Assembly (NCBI GenBank): GCA_950097015.1
Contig: CATNEN010000039.1
Coordinates: 5,034,001-5,098,000 of the forward strand
Reading direction: 5' to 3'
Origin: Macrostomum hystrix
Lineage: Eukaryota > Platyhelminthes > Macrostomidae
DNA length: 64,000 nt
Shown: one piece after another, positions 30,951 through 43,224 of the stretch
How the letters are laid out: every line of letters begins with the position of its first letter
Position numbering within the stretch: position 1 is the stretch's first letter
Made by a program: the position numbers and the translations under genes
Notes under the pieces: model-generated
Database searches by the model: none
Told to the model about the DNA's origin: nothing
The model's input: only the letters and a program-made list of their open reading frames with translations

Positions 30951-32615
30951 TAAGGCTACGATTCTGGCTATGGCTAAGGCTACGATTCTGGCTATGGCTA
31001 AGGCTACGATTCTGGCAATGGCTAAGGCTACGATTCTGGCTATGGTTAAGGCTACGATTCTGGCTATGCTAAGGCTACGGTTCTGGCTATGGCTAAGGCT
31101 ACGATTCTAGCTATGGCTAAGGCTACGATATTGGCAATGGCTAAGGCCGCGAATCTGGCTATGGCTAAGGCTACGATTCTGGCTATGGCTAAGGCTACGG
31201 TTCTGGCAATGGCTAAGGCTACGATTCTGGCTATGGTTAAGGCTACGGTTCTGGCTATGGCTAAGGCTACGATTCTGGCTATGGCTAAGGCTACTATTCT
31301 GACTATTGGAAAAGGCTACGATTATGGCTATGGCTAAGGCTACGATTCTGGCTATGGCTAAGGCTACGATTCTGGCTATGGCTAAGGCTACGATTCTGGC
31401 TATGGCTAAGGCTACGGTTCTGGCTATGGCTAAGGCTACGATTCTGGCTATGGCTAAGGCTACGATTATGGCTATGGCTAAGGCTACTATTCTGACTATT
31501 GGAAAAGGCTACGATTATGGCTATGGCTAAGGCTACGATTCTGGCAATGGCTAAGGCCACGATTCTGGCTATGGCTAAGGCTACGGTTCTGGCTATGGCT
31601 AAGGCTACGATTCTGGCTATGGCTAAGGCTACGATATTGGCAATGGCTAAGGCCGCGAATCTGGCTATGGCTAAGGCTACGATTCTGGCTATGGCTAAGG
31701 CTACGATTTCTGGCTATTGAAAAAGGCTACGATTCTGACTTTTGGCAAATGCTACGGTTCTGGCTATGGCTAAGGCTACGATTCTGGCTATGGCTAAGGC
31801 TACGATATTGGCAATGGCTAAGGCCGCGAATCTGGCTATGGCTAAGGCTACGATTCTGACTATTGGCAAATGCTACGGTTCTGGCTATGGCTACGGCTAC
31901 GATTCTGGCTATGGCTAAGGCTACGATATTGGCAATGGCTAAGGCCGCGAATCTGGCTATGGCTAAGGCTACGATTCTGGCTATGGCTAAGGCTACGATT
32001 TCTGGCTATTGAAAAAGGCTACGATTCTGACTTTTGGCAAATGCTACGGTTCTGGCTATGGCTAAGGCTACGATTCTGGCTATGGCTAAGGCTACGATAT
32101 TGGCAATGGCTAAGGCAGCGAATCTGGCTATGGCTAAGGCTACGATTCTGGCTATGGCTAAGGCTACGATTTCTGGCTATTGAAAAAGGCTACGATTCTG
32201 ACTATTGGCAAATGCTACGGTTCTGGCTATGGCTAAGGCTACGATTCTGACTATGGCTAAGGCTACGAATCTGGCTATGGCCAAGGCTACGATTATGGCT
32301 ATGGCTAAGGCTACGATTCTGACTATTGGCAAATGCTACGGTTCTGGCTATGGCTAAGGCTACGGTTCTGCCAATGGCTAAGGCTGCGATTCTGGTCATG
32401 GCTAAGGCTACGGTTCTGGCTATGGCTAAGGCTGCGATTCTGGTCATGGCTAAGGCTACGATTCTGGCAATGGCTAAGGCTACGATTCTGGTCATGGCTA
32501 AGGCTACATCTCTGGCTATGGCTAAGGCTACGATTCTGGTCATGGCTAAGGCTACGGTTCTGGCTATGGCTAAGGCTACGATTCTGGTCATGGCTAAGGC
32601 TACATCTCTGGCTAT
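30935..32615. repeat. 24-bp minisatellite, about 70 copies, with higher-order structure
   Basis: Unit ggctatggctaaggctacga plus ttct. Variants with aatctgg, gcgaatctgg, tactattctgactattgg and gtcatgg recur together in blocks of several hundred bases (compare 31720-31870 with 31870-32040 and 32040-32210), showing segmental amplification. Period 24 keeps one plus frame as MAKATILA repeats and another as GYDSGYG-stop. Confidence 0.95.
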
Positions 32616-33690
32616 CACGCAAGACTCTAAATTGCGTCCTAATTCAGCTCGGCCAGGCTAAAACTGAGGCTTCAGACCCTTCACAGTGGCCTGCTGGTCT
32701 CTCTAGTGTCCACTTCGACTCACTCGAGCCGATCTCCCATCAAATCCTTTCCTTCCTTCCTGCGTCCTACTCATTAGGGCGGTGAGTAGGGAAAGAGCGA
32801 ATTATTTTTAGAGAATCTGGTAAATTACTTTTCTACTATGTCTTTAAAATCCTCCGTCCGTTTCAGTCCTGCCTTTTATGGTATTTATTCGGCGAGTCGA
32901 GCGCGGTGCAGGAGTCACTTTTCAAGTTTTTGCCCCACTCGGCACGATCTACTGGCCTTAAAGTATTCTTTTGCAGAATATCTCAGCGAAAAAAACTGAC
33001 TGAAACTGCCGCACTGCCCTATCTCGAGGCGGTTAATGAAATTCAGAAATTTTTGTTGTCTCGCTGGCCTTGCTGTTTTGTTATTCTCTTTCACAAAATA
33101 AGATATTTTAATCACTGGTTCTCAACAACTCGGCCAATAATTAACTCCCTCCCAATGGCCCATTGCGCTCTCTGAATTGGTTCACTTTGCTCTACCGCCA
33201 ACTTGGGCCAGTTTTGTCTGGCCAAAGAAATGCAAAGCGAGGAGGACAAAGCGACAAGCGAGTCCTCGCATGGTCCCTCATGGGGAAGGACGCTCGGAAG
33301 ATTAGCCGATTCGATTTGGGATTAGCCGACGCGCCAATTCCCATGGTTGTCCTCTGGCGCCGACTGCGGATTCCGCAGAAATCTCTCATATTTAGAGATG
33401 AGGCTCGGGATTACAGGGCCAACCCTACCTGCCCCGGCTTTGAATAAAATATGATTGATTGAAACTGTTCTTGTCGCTAACTGTCTGAGAATGAAAGCGC
33501 GACCGCCGGAGCTTTTAGACTGTCGACTAAAACTGGAGTTCACTTCCGTTACATTCAATTTAGCAGGATTCGCAAACTAACTCTGCAGCGTGCGTAATAA
33601 AAATAGCTTAGTGAAAGCTATTGATTTCAGCTTTTACACCGATTCATTGCGGAACTGGAGGTCAGATAGAACGTCTGAATTAAGATTTTT
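32616..33690. other. Unassigned region between arrays
   Basis: Moderate-complexity sequence with frames of 89 and 94 codons on plus (32906-33175 and 33163-33447), neither with a recognisable domain. An AATAAA lies at about 33444. I cannot support a gene. Confidence 0.4.
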
Positions 33691-34155
33691 TTCATTTATA
33701 ATGTAACGATTTATAATGTAACGATTTGTAATGTAACGATTTATAATGTAACGATTTTTAATGTAACGATCTGTAATGTAACGATTTATAATGTAACCAT
33801 TTCTAATGTAACGATTTTTATGTAAGTCTAATTTAACGATTTCTAATGTAACGATTTCTAATGTAACGATTTCTAATGTAACGATTTCTAATGTAACGAT
33901 TTATAATCTTACGATTTCTAATGTAACGATTTTTATGTAAGTCTAATTTAACGATTTGATATGCAAGGATTTCAATTGTAACGACTATTAATTCTAAGAT
34001 TTTCTATTTAACGATTTCTTATGAAACGATTTCTAACTTAACGATTTCCAATGTAACGATTCATACTTTACGGATTTCCAATGTAACGACTATCAATTTT
34101 ACGATTTCTAATTTAAATATTTCCTATGTAACAATTTCTAATTTAACCATTTAAC
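33690..34155. repeat. 15-bp minisatellite (TAATGTAACGATTTM)
   Basis: About 30 degenerate units of taatgtaacgatttc or taatgtaacgattta, decaying towards the right end. Confidence 0.93.
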
Positions 34156-34156
34156 C

Positions 34157-34233
<77 letters not shown>

Positions 34234-34246
34234 ATCTATCTATCCA
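34157..34246. repeat. (ATCT)n microsatellite
   Basis: About 21 uninterrupted tetranucleotide units, one break near the right end. Confidence 0.97.
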
Positions 34247-35310
34247 GCCCAGTTATTCTATAGACAGTGTATCAGTTAGTTCTAATCATGCGCAGGAAAT
34301 CAGCAGAATCATTGCGATGACATGGCAGACAGGAATAGCTAATTAAGTGCAGTATTGCTAAGCATAGGCAGGTGAGCTTAATAAAAGAATAATTGAGGAG
34401 CAGGGATTGCAGCCGTGTTTGTCCTGGAGGTGACGATAGGGACCAGGAACTTACACACCCAGGCAAATGTGTCCGCTGAATCCAGTCCCAGTGTCTATTG
34501 AGCTCATGAAATCAGTGATTGAGTTTTATTTTGCAGGCCGGCTGTGAGGCTCCACTGCCGGCAGCTCCCTGCAGGATATCAGCTGGCACATTCACCTGCT
34601 TGGGAGCATTTTGTTAACATACCGGATGCGAGAAACACGCCCGGACAGGTCTGAGGATTTCCACTGTCCAAATACCGAATTTGTGAGGCTAAAACTTGAG
34701 CACAGTGACGCACACACACACCTTTAGCCCAGTGCCAGTTGGAGAGAGAAATGAAAAAAGGAAATTTGACTTTGCCAGGGCCAAGGGCGGAACATTCGCT
34801 TCACTGAAGCTTGACGCGAGCCTGGAGTTTGTACTATAAAATTTGTCTCAACCAGGAAGCATATAGAATGTATAGAGAAAATGGAAAATCATTGACAGAT
34901 ACACAAACAGGGAGTCGGGAGACAAAGATGGGATAAATATGGGGTCAAAGTGGCAGCTTAGTTAAGAAATGAGCTCGGCAAATAGCGAAATGTACTAAAT
35001 CACCAAACTAGCAAAGGCCACAAGTGCTAACAATGCAAAACAGTGCACTCCGCCTTCCCACACTTCCCGATGTCAATCTTGCCTCTGAATTGCAATGTGC
35101 AGTCGCAATTCCTTACTGCAAACTCTGCGAATTGATCGATTTTAATTGCACAAAGAGAAGCTTATTAGCAGCAGGGCTTGTCTCCTTTCAGCCCTACCAT
35201 CGCCATCCCCCTTCCTGCTCACCCCTTGAAAAAATCCCAACTTAGGATCGCGTGGGTGGTGAGCTGGATTAACAAGTGGCCTACGGAGGGAGGTTCCGAA
35301 CCATGCATGC

Positions 35311-35349
<39 letters not shown>

Positions 35350-35690
35350 GGGGATGCCAAACTCTTAATCCCCCTTCAATATTCTTGGACCTATGCTGCG
35401 AGTGCTGGAGGAGGCGGGAAGAGGAGAGAAATTTTGGGAAGGCCAAGAAGTTTGGGATTCAACCTTGGGGATCTGAGCTGTGGGGCCAGGGACAGCAGTA
35501 AACGAGGGAGTTTGATTGAGCATGGGGATCCTCAGAGCTCATATCTTCCTCAGCTCTTCTTCCACCCCATCTGATTTTGCGTCTCCGGTCAGGGAGCCAA
35601 TAGGCGCGGAAGGACTTGTCTGGGAAGGGCTTCAAGGCCGGGATTATTCTGCCGAAGTTCGCTACCAACGCTACCACGCCTGCAACAGAC
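34247..35690. other. 5' flank of the DEG/ENaC gene
   Basis: No coding exon recognised. It holds a (CTG)12 tract at 35312-35347, which begins a 22-codon frame starting at ATG 35303 (M-H-A then twelve leucines, ending EGMPNS). If transcribed with the channel gene this would be an upstream frame. The frame of the channel is open upstream to about 35616 without an ATG, so an upstream spliced exon is possible. Confidence 0.45.
35312..35347 (+). repeat. (CTG)12 trinucleotide tract
   Basis: Twelve perfect CTG units, 344 bp upstream of the channel start codon. Confidence 0.97.
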
Positions 35691-37913
35691 ATGCTGGGCC
35701 GCTACAGCTTCGACTTCGAGGATTCCGACGAGGGCACATTCGCGTCGGTGTCCAGGAAGCCGCCAGCCTCGTCCTACGGTGCACCGTCGCTGCCTCCGCC
35801 GCCGCCGCCACCGCCTCCACCGATACCGCCGCCGACTGTGCCGCCAGTCGGGTCTCTACTGCTTCCAGCGTCTCAGCAGCAGCAGCAGCAGCTGCAGCAA
35901 CATCGGCACAACCACAACAGCAGGAATGCAGCCAGTCACCATCATCGTCACACCAGAGCCAACCCGATGGTGCCAGCAACTGTTCCGCCAGCAACAAAGC
36001 GAGTCACGGCTACTTACCACCGTCTGGTGCTGACGCCATTCGCATTGAAGTTTCTCCACCGCTCGCCACCTGTTAAATCACTGTGGCTCATTGTGTTTGT
36101 CGTCTGCGCAGCGGCCAGCGGTTTTCATTTCTGGCGCCTTTTGGCCATGTTCAATAGCGGCTTCACGGTGCTGGCTCAGGGTCGCGAGGTGCCCTTCGTG
36201 TTCCCTGACGTGACCGTCTGTCCGCCCAGCCCATTCTACAGACGCGACGTCGGCAAGCCGGACACATTGGACGGCACCAACCGCAGCCTTGGCGTTGACA
36301 TTGCTCTGACCACGGCGCGCGCATTCTGGAGTTACGTTCTCTACGACAACTTGTCCTACCAGCACCTGCCGCCGGCGCAGCGAGAGTACACATCCCGACT
36401 GGCCTTGCCCAGCATATTCCGCTACTACATCAACTCCAGCGCGGTGCTCACCCCGCTCGACCTAGTCGCCTACTGTCGCTACCAGGGCCAGCTGTGCTCA
36501 ATGAGCAACTTCTCTATATTCTTCCACCCATCCTACGGCTCATGCATCACCTATCACCCGCCTAGGCGCATAGTGCATCCCACCTACCTGGACACTGACA
36601 CGCCTGGCCTCGTGCTGCAGCTGTACACGCTGACTCCTCGTGACTGGCTGCTCACAGCCGATCCGCAGTCGAGCATGACGCATCGGCACAGCTTCGCCGT
36701 CACTCTCCATCCGCCGATGACCTGGCCGAGCTTCGACCACGTGGCTCACGTGGCCAGCGGCCGCGTCACCTCCATGCGGGTTCGCATGCGCAAAGTCTGG
36801 CGAGCCAGTCTGGACGACGACGCCTCAGTTGAACTGTCACTGAACCGGCTGCTCACCTCCGTCGCCTACTGCTTCGGCGGCCAGCGGCGCTGGTGTCGAT
36901 CGTTCGCCAGCCAGCTGGCCGATCGCCTGCTGGCGCAACGGCAGGCCGATCTGCTGGCCGACTGCGGCTGCGTCAGCGATGCCCTGCCTTTAGCCGAGTC
37001 TAGCGACGCTCCGCCGGCCTGCATCGGCATTCGCGACCCGGCGCTGCTTCTGTTCGACCCGGATCGCGTGAAATACATGGGCCGCTACCTCTACATTAGC
37101 GACGGAGACTCGCGCAACCGCTGGATAGAAGACACGGCCAACTATGCCGCATTCAAGCGAGCTGTCGACTGCTTCTTGAAGCGATTCCCCAAGATCGCGC
37201 CGGCTGGCGAAGCGAGCGTCGGCGGCGGCCTGCTGCCGGACCCTGTGTCGACCCGCTACTCGGTTCAGGCTGACTCTGGGCCCTGGTTCCGCTCCACGGA
37301 CACCATGCAGGCGGCCTACATTGCCCAGAATGTGCGCCAGTTCGAGCGCGAAATCCTTGAACCGGAGGCCCGACGCCGCAATGCCAGCCTCCACGTCCAG
37401 GCCTACCTGCGCAGGCTCAAAGACACGGAATTCACAATCTACGCCTACCAGGTGCTGCAGGAGTCCACAGGCATGCTGGAGGTGCGCCCAGCAGCCCTGT
37501 TCGAGCGGCAGCTGTCGGAGGTGTGGCTCTATCCGCTGAGCGCCTTCCTCGCTGACTGCGGCGGAGCTCTCGGTCTTCTGCTAGGCGCCTCCCTGGTGAC
37601 CCTGTTGGAAACCCTGGATGCACTTTTGCTATTCCTGCACGACAGTCGGGCCAGAAGGCGCTGCCTCAACACCGTGCTGGCCGCCGCGTCGGCTGCATCC
37701 GGACTCAGCGGTGCTCCGGCCGCCGCATCTCCTTCGTTGTCAATGTCGCCGACGACAAACTGTTGCGGCGTCGACGGGCATTCAGCAGCTGCGGCGGCGG
37801 ACTGCGTCGGCGGCGCTGATCGGTCGAACTCAGTTCAGAGCCGGCGTCGACTGCCCATGTCGCAGCGGGCCTGTTGGCAGGGATGTCGGCACTGTGACAC
37901 GCGTCTCACCTGA
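35691..37913 (+). CDS. DEG/ENaC family sodium channel subunit
   Basis: Amiloride-sensitive-type cation channel subunit in the plasma membrane; family members are gated by acid, peptides or force, and the trigger here cannot be read. Single exon of 740 residues from ATG 35691 (MLGRYSFDFEDSDEG). The cytoplasmic N-terminus has polyproline (about 35-53), polyglutamine and histidine-rich tracts. TM1 is about 129-148 (SLWLIVFVVCAAASGFHFW), followed by FPDVTVCPP, the family FPxVTIC motif. A large extracellular domain of about 460 residues has paired cysteines (YCRYQGQLC, DCGC, DCFLKRFP). Before TM2 comes LADCGGALGLLLGASLVTLL, with the GAS selectivity filter near 632-634 and the family LLExxD ending. 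The tail is alanine- and serine-rich. Lack of introns in a multi-exon family suggests a retrogene or lineage-specific intron loss. GC-rich throughout. Confidence 0.93.
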   Translation: MLGRYSFDFEDSDEGTFASVSRKPPASSYGAPSLPPPPPPPPPPIPPPTVPPVGSLLLPASQQQQQQLQQHRHNHNSRNAASHHHRHTRANPMVPATVPPATKRVTATYHRLVLTPFALKFLHRSPPVKSLWLIVFVVCAAASGFHFWRLLAMFNSGFTVLAQGREVPFVFPDVTVCPPSPFYRRDVGKPDTLDGTNRSLGVDIALTTARAFWSYVLYDNLSYQHLPPAQREYTSRLALPSIFRYYINSSAVLTPLDLVAYCRYQGQLCSMSNFSIFFHPSYGSCITYHPPRRIVHPTYLDTDTPGLVLQLYTLTPRDWLLTADPQSSMTHRHSFAVTLHPPMTWPSFDHVAHVASGRVTSMRVRMRKVWRASLDDDASVELSLNRLLTSVAYCFGGQRRWCRSFASQLADRLLAQRQADLLADCGCVSDALPLAESSDAPPACIGIRDPALLLFDPDRVKYMGRYLYISDGDSRNRWIEDTANYAAFKRAVDCFLKRFPKIAPAGEASVGGGLLPDPVSTRYSVQADSGPWFRSTDTMQAAYIAQNVRQFEREILEPEARRRNASLHVQAYLRRLKDTEFTIYAYQVLQESTGMLEVRPAALFERQLSEVWLYPLSAFLADCGGALGLLLGASLVTLLETLDALLLFLHDSRARRRCLNTVLAAASAASGLSGAPAAASPSLSMSPTTNCCGVDGHSAAAAADCVGGADRSNSVQSRRRLPMSQRACWQGCRHCDTRLT

Positions 37914-37986
37914 CGCTGGCTTGGCCCCAACAACGCCAGTCTTTCCCATGCATTGTGTAAACGTATTCTTCTAATTGACAGTTGCA

Positions 37987-37992
37987 ATTAAA
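37987..37992 (+). terminator. Putative polyadenylation signal ATTAAA for the channel gene
   Basis: ATTAAA 74 bp after the stop codon, with a T-rich stretch shortly downstream. A common variant hexamer. Confidence 0.4.
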
Positions 37993-38267
37993 ATGCTTTC
38001 TGTTTAATTGAATGAGCGAAACAAAAGCTTGTCCTGCTCAGACATCAATTCACTTCTGCTCTCAAGAGTAATGAGAGTGTCTCAAGATTGCTTCCCATTG
38101 TGGCATAGTCAAGTACGTCGCTGGGACTTTATTTTTAGCTATTCGCCACGAAAACTCCTGGTGGATTGCTGACTGCGGCGAGATAGCAGTTTTTTAATAT
38201 AAATCAGTGAGTTCTAAAAGAGCCAGGCAAAAGAAATAGTGCACTTATATCATTAGAGATTAATATG

Positions 38268-39572
38268 CAGTCAGTCAGGGCATCCACTGGTCATACAGAT
38301 CACCTACCACTATCCACTGATCATACAGATCATCTACCACTATCTACTGGTCATACAGATCATCTACTCGTACCAGTATCTACTGATCATAAAGATCATC
38401 TACAACTATCCACTGGTCATACAGATCACCTACCACTATCCACTGATCATACAGATCATCTACCACTATCTACTGGTCATACAGATCATCTACTCGTACC
38501 AGTATCTACTGATCATAAAGATCATCTACAACTATCCACTGATCATACAGATCATCTACTACTATCCACTGATCATACAGATCATCTACAACTATCTACT
38601 GATCATACAATTCATCTACCAGTATCCACTGATCATACAGATCATCTACTACTATCTACTGATCATACAGATCATCTACTACTATCTACTGATCATACAG
38701 ATCATCTACTACTATCCACTGATCATACAGATCATCTACTACTATCTACTGATCATATAATTCATCTACCAGTATCCACTGATCATACAGATCATCTACT
38801 ACTATCTACTGATCATACAATTCATCTACTACTATCTACTGATCATACAGATCATCTACTACTATCTACTGATCATACAATTCATCTACCAGTATCCACT
38901 GATCATACAGATCATCTACTACTATCTACTGATCATACAGATCATCTACTACTATCTACTGATCATACAGATCATCTACTACTATCCACTGATCATACAG
39001 ATCATCTACTACTATCTACTGATCATATAATTCATCTACCAGTATCCACTGATCATACAGATCATCTACTACTATCTACTGATCATACAATTCATCTACT
39101 ACTATCTACTGATCATACAGATCATCTACTACTATCTACTGATCATACAATTCATCTACCAGTATCCACTAATCATACAGATCATCTACTACTATCTACT
39201 GATCATACAATTCATCTACCAGTATCCACTAATCATACAGATCATCTACTACTATCTACTGATCATGCAGATCATCTACCAGTATCCACTGATCATACAG
39301 ATCATCTACTACTATCCACTGATCATACAGATCATCTACTACTATCTACTGATCATACAATTCATCTACCAGTATCCACTGATCATACAGATCATCTACT
39401 ACTATCTACTGATCATACAGATCATCTACTACTATCTACTGATCATACAGATCATCTACTACTATCCACTGATCATACAGATCATCTACCAGTAATACAG
39501 ATCATCTACTACTATCTACTGATCATACAGATCATCTACCAGTATCCACTGATCATACAGATCCTCTAACAC
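38268..39572. repeat. 30-bp minisatellite, about 43 copies
   Basis: Unit atcatctactactatctact plus gatcatacag. There are cca/tct variants and units with acaattcatctaccagta that alternate in larger blocks, so a higher-order repeat of roughly 240-300 bp is visible (38740-38900 recurs at 39000-39160). Period 30 gives a long open plus frame (STDHTDHLL), a repeat artefact. Confidence 0.96.
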
Positions 39573-40390
39573 TGAAGTTATTGACATGTCTTACAAAGAA
39601 ACCTGTAGAAGTCACATTCCTATTGTCACTCTAAAAGGGCCTTCAGCAATGCAACGGTTTCACTTCCACGCAGCCGAAAAAATGGCAACGAAAGGACAAA
39701 AAATGTTCTCATGGGAAAGCCTTCAACTGCGGCCTGGAATCCATCTTTTTGGGAAAAATTTCCCTTTGCTATCTTCTGCATCGGAGGGAGGGTTGCTGGG
39801 AAGACCCAAGCAAACAATGGCTGCAGAATTTATCCTATTCCGCTATACCAACCCGCTTTCGACACTTTCATTTGACAGCTGGCATGAGAATTTGATGCCA
39901 CCGAAAAGTGAGAAGGGATAAAGCAGAAATTTTTTATCCCTCAGGATAGCAACTTTGCCAACCTTCCCACTCCACCGCCAATGGGAAAAGCGAGTGCCTT
40001 TTTAAGGAAAGAATCAAGAGAGAGAGAGCGCATCAGCAATTTTTTGTTGGGGAGGGGATATTTTTTCTACACGGGGTTCTGGGAGAATTGGGAACCACTT
40101 GTTCGGCTTCGACTGAGGGCTAGATGGAGGATGGGGAAGAGAAGCTGGTCTCAAGTTTCTCCCAGTTGGTGCTGAATCAATCGATGCCTTCTCACCCCGC
40201 CCGACCTGCGGGTTTTGGCAGCCAAGCTAGGTAGTAACCGGGAGGGGATAAAATGAAAGGAAAAACTACAATAGGAAAGTGTCAGGGAAGACAATGGCTT
40301 GTGTTTTATAAGATGTAAAATTGTCAACAGTTCAAAGAAAGCTAAAGTTCGTTCATTGCTCCAGCTTTCGTCTGGCCTTTTGAGAAATAC
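39573..40390. other. Unassigned spacer
   Basis: A 111-codon frame at 39586-39921 starts at the array edge and has no recognisable domain. The rest is G-rich low-information sequence. No gene supported. Confidence 0.4.
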
Positions 40391-40394
40391 AATG

Positions 40395-41080
40395 GCATTT
40401 TAACTGAATGGGATTTCGGCTGAATGGGATTTCGGCTATTTTAAGATATCCGGCTGAATGGGATTTCGACTGTATGGGATTCCGACTGATTGGATTTCGG
40501 CTATTTTGGGATTTCGGCTGAATGGGATTTCGGCAGGATGGGATTTCGGCTGAATGGGATTTCGGCAGGATGGGATTCCGGCTGAATGGGATTTATGCTA
40601 TTTTAGGATTTCGGCTGAATGGGATTTCGGCTGAACGGATTTTGGCTGAATGGGATTTCGGCAGAAAGGGATTTCGGCTGAATGGGATTTCGGCTGGATA
40701 GGATTTCGGCTATTTTAAGATATCCGGCTGAATGGGATTTCGACTGTATGGGATTCCGACTGATTGGATTTCGGCCATTTTGGGATTCCGGCTGAATGGG
40801 ATTTCGGCAGGATGGGATTTCGGCTGAATGGGATTTCGGCAGGATGGGATTCCGGCTGAATGGGATTTCTGCTATTTTAGGATTTCGGCTGAATGGGATT
40901 TCGGCTGAACGGATTTTGGCTGAATGGGATTTCGGCTGAACGGATTTTGGCTGAATGGGATTTCGGCAGAAAGGGATTTCGGCTGAATGGGATTTCGGCT
41001 ATTTTAAGATTCCGGCTGAATGGGATTTCGGCAGAAAGGGATTTCAGCTGAATGGGATTTTGGCTGAATGGTACTATAAG
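40395..41080. repeat. 16-bp minisatellite (GCTGAATGGGATTTCG)
   Basis: Degenerate units with cggcaggatgggatttcgg and ggctattttaggatttcgg variants. A block of about 260 bp (40436-40700) is largely repeated at 40700-40960, giving a two-level structure. Confidence 0.93.
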
Positions 41081-41454
41081 CTAAAAGGGATTTGGGATTC
41101 TTGAAATTCGCTGAACACACTTCCTGTTATGTGGGATTTAGGCTACTTCGGGATTATTTTGGTAGTTTTCAGAACTTTAGTTGATTTTCAATACGACTGC
41201 ATGTTATGGCACCATTGCTAACTAGCATTCGACCATGCAAGTACATTGTTGCAAAACGATATTTACATTACAAAGTGCAATATATTAGGGAGGGAATTAC
41301 ACAGGCAACTAAAATAATAATCCTGTCTTATCCCCAAGGACTATATCTGTCCCATCGAACCACAAGGCGGTTTTCCATCCCACTCGAAAACTGTCCATAC
41401 AAGGCTGATGCCTCCACTGCCTATTTAGCTTTGCGACGAATCATTTAGACACTT

Positions 41455-42085
41455 TCTGTCTTGTCTCAGTGTCTTCTGGTCACTCCTAGTGTCGATTAGA
41501 CACTCCCAGTGTTGATTGGTCACTCTCAGTGTCGACTGATCCCTCTCAATATCTATTGGTCCACTCCCAGTGTCTATTGGTCACTTTCAGTCTCTATTTG
41601 TCACTCTCGGTGTCCATTGGTCACTCTTAGTATCTATTGGTCACTCTCAGTGTCAATTAGTCACTCTCAGTGTCAATTGGTCACTCCCAGTATCGACTGA
41701 TCACTCTCAGTATCTATTGGCCGCTCTCAGTCTCTTTTGGTCACTCCCATTGTCTATTCGTCAATCCCAGTGCCTATTGGTCACTCCCAGTATCTATTGG
41801 TCACTCTCGGTGTCTGTTGGTCACTCTCGGTGTCTGTTGGTCACTCTCGGTGTCTGTTGGTCACTCTCGGTGTCTGTTGGTCACTCACTCCCAGTCTCTA
41901 GTGGTCACTCTCAGTGTCTATTGGTCAATCCCAGTGTCTAATTGACACCCCCAGTGTTAATTGGTCACTCCCAGTCTCTTTTCGTCACTCTCAGTGTCTA
42001 TTGGTCACTCTTAGTATCTATTGGTCACTCTCAGTGTCTATTGGTCACTCCCAGTGTTCATTGGTCACTCCCAGTGCCAGTGCTA
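41455..42085. repeat. 20-bp minisatellite (TCAGTGTCTATTGGTCACTC)
   Basis: About 31 degenerate 20-bp units. As 20 is not a multiple of three, all three plus frames run through partly open (SIGHSQCLLVTLS repeats); these are artefacts. Confidence 0.95.
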
Positions 42086-42687
42086 ATTTAGCCTTTTTTC
42101 AATAGCTGAAATTGTCAATTGGTTTGATTATACTTTTGGGATACCCCAATGCACTTGCATTCGTCTTAGCATTTGCTCTGCCTTATTGTCTGTTCATAAT
42201 TTCTAAGCCTAGTCTCAGAAAAGTAGAAATCATGCAAAATCTATTTCGTCTGTTATTTATTTTGAAGGGCCGGCTCCTAATGCACGCCGAGCTACTCAAT
42301 CGATCGAATCCGCTTCTGCTGTGCGGTGCCAAGCGGCCGCACTGATTAATTATGACGCAGCCGCCGTGCTGGCTAGCTCAGTCAGCTGAGAACTACTCAA
42401 ACCCACCAACAACCCCGGACCCTTTTAATCATGCTCGATTCGAACTTAGCCCAGCAATTGCTGAGCTCAACCGGAGTGTGTTTAAACAGAGGAGTCTCAA
42501 TCAGCTTCAGCCTGCGCGGGTCGCGAGCTCGAGCCCTCTCCCACCTCCCTTACCCCAGCAGCCGCGGGCCACGCGCACTGGCGCGTGAAATCACCGGGCC
42601 AGAGAGAGAATATTGAGACCGCTTTGAGCACACTATCTTATTAGGCAGATCTGCTTGCGCCTTGGGTGGTTGCTGAACATCTTCGAA

Positions 42688-42688
<1 letters not shown>
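42086..42688. other. Spacer, no gene seen
   Basis: Short frames at 42112-42345 and 42352-42616 have no domain or splice support. Confidence 0.4.
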
Positions 42689-42863
<175 letters not shown>

Positions 42864-43224
42864 CATGTGGTCTCCACTTATTTTGCTGGCGACTAAAAGC
42901 AACTTTCAAAAAACTTTTTTTAAATAGAGTCACAACAAAAAGATTTGTTTTCAAAGAAAGCTTTTAAACAATATTGAATTTATTTCTATCAATCGATGAT
43001 TTTTTTATGAGTCGATTGTCCTGTGAGTCGAAAACCGCGAAATTTACTTTTCCGTTGAAGCATGAGGAACAATTTAGAAAAGTTTCAGCCCTGATTTGGC
43101 GCACAAAGAAAATTTTTCAAGACTTTTTTTCTACATTTATGTGGCAGAGATAAAAAAGCATTATTTTCAAAATTTTGTCTAAAAATGAATTCAAAAGGCA
43201 AAATTCAGCTCATGATAAAGTTTA

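Noticed and set aside
38268-39569. 434-codon histidine/aspartate-rich protein
   Set aside because: Pure 30-bp minisatellite translation starting and ending at the array edges.
39586-39921. 111-codon frame as a gene
   Set aside because: Begins at the edge of an array and shows no domain or homologue that I recognise.
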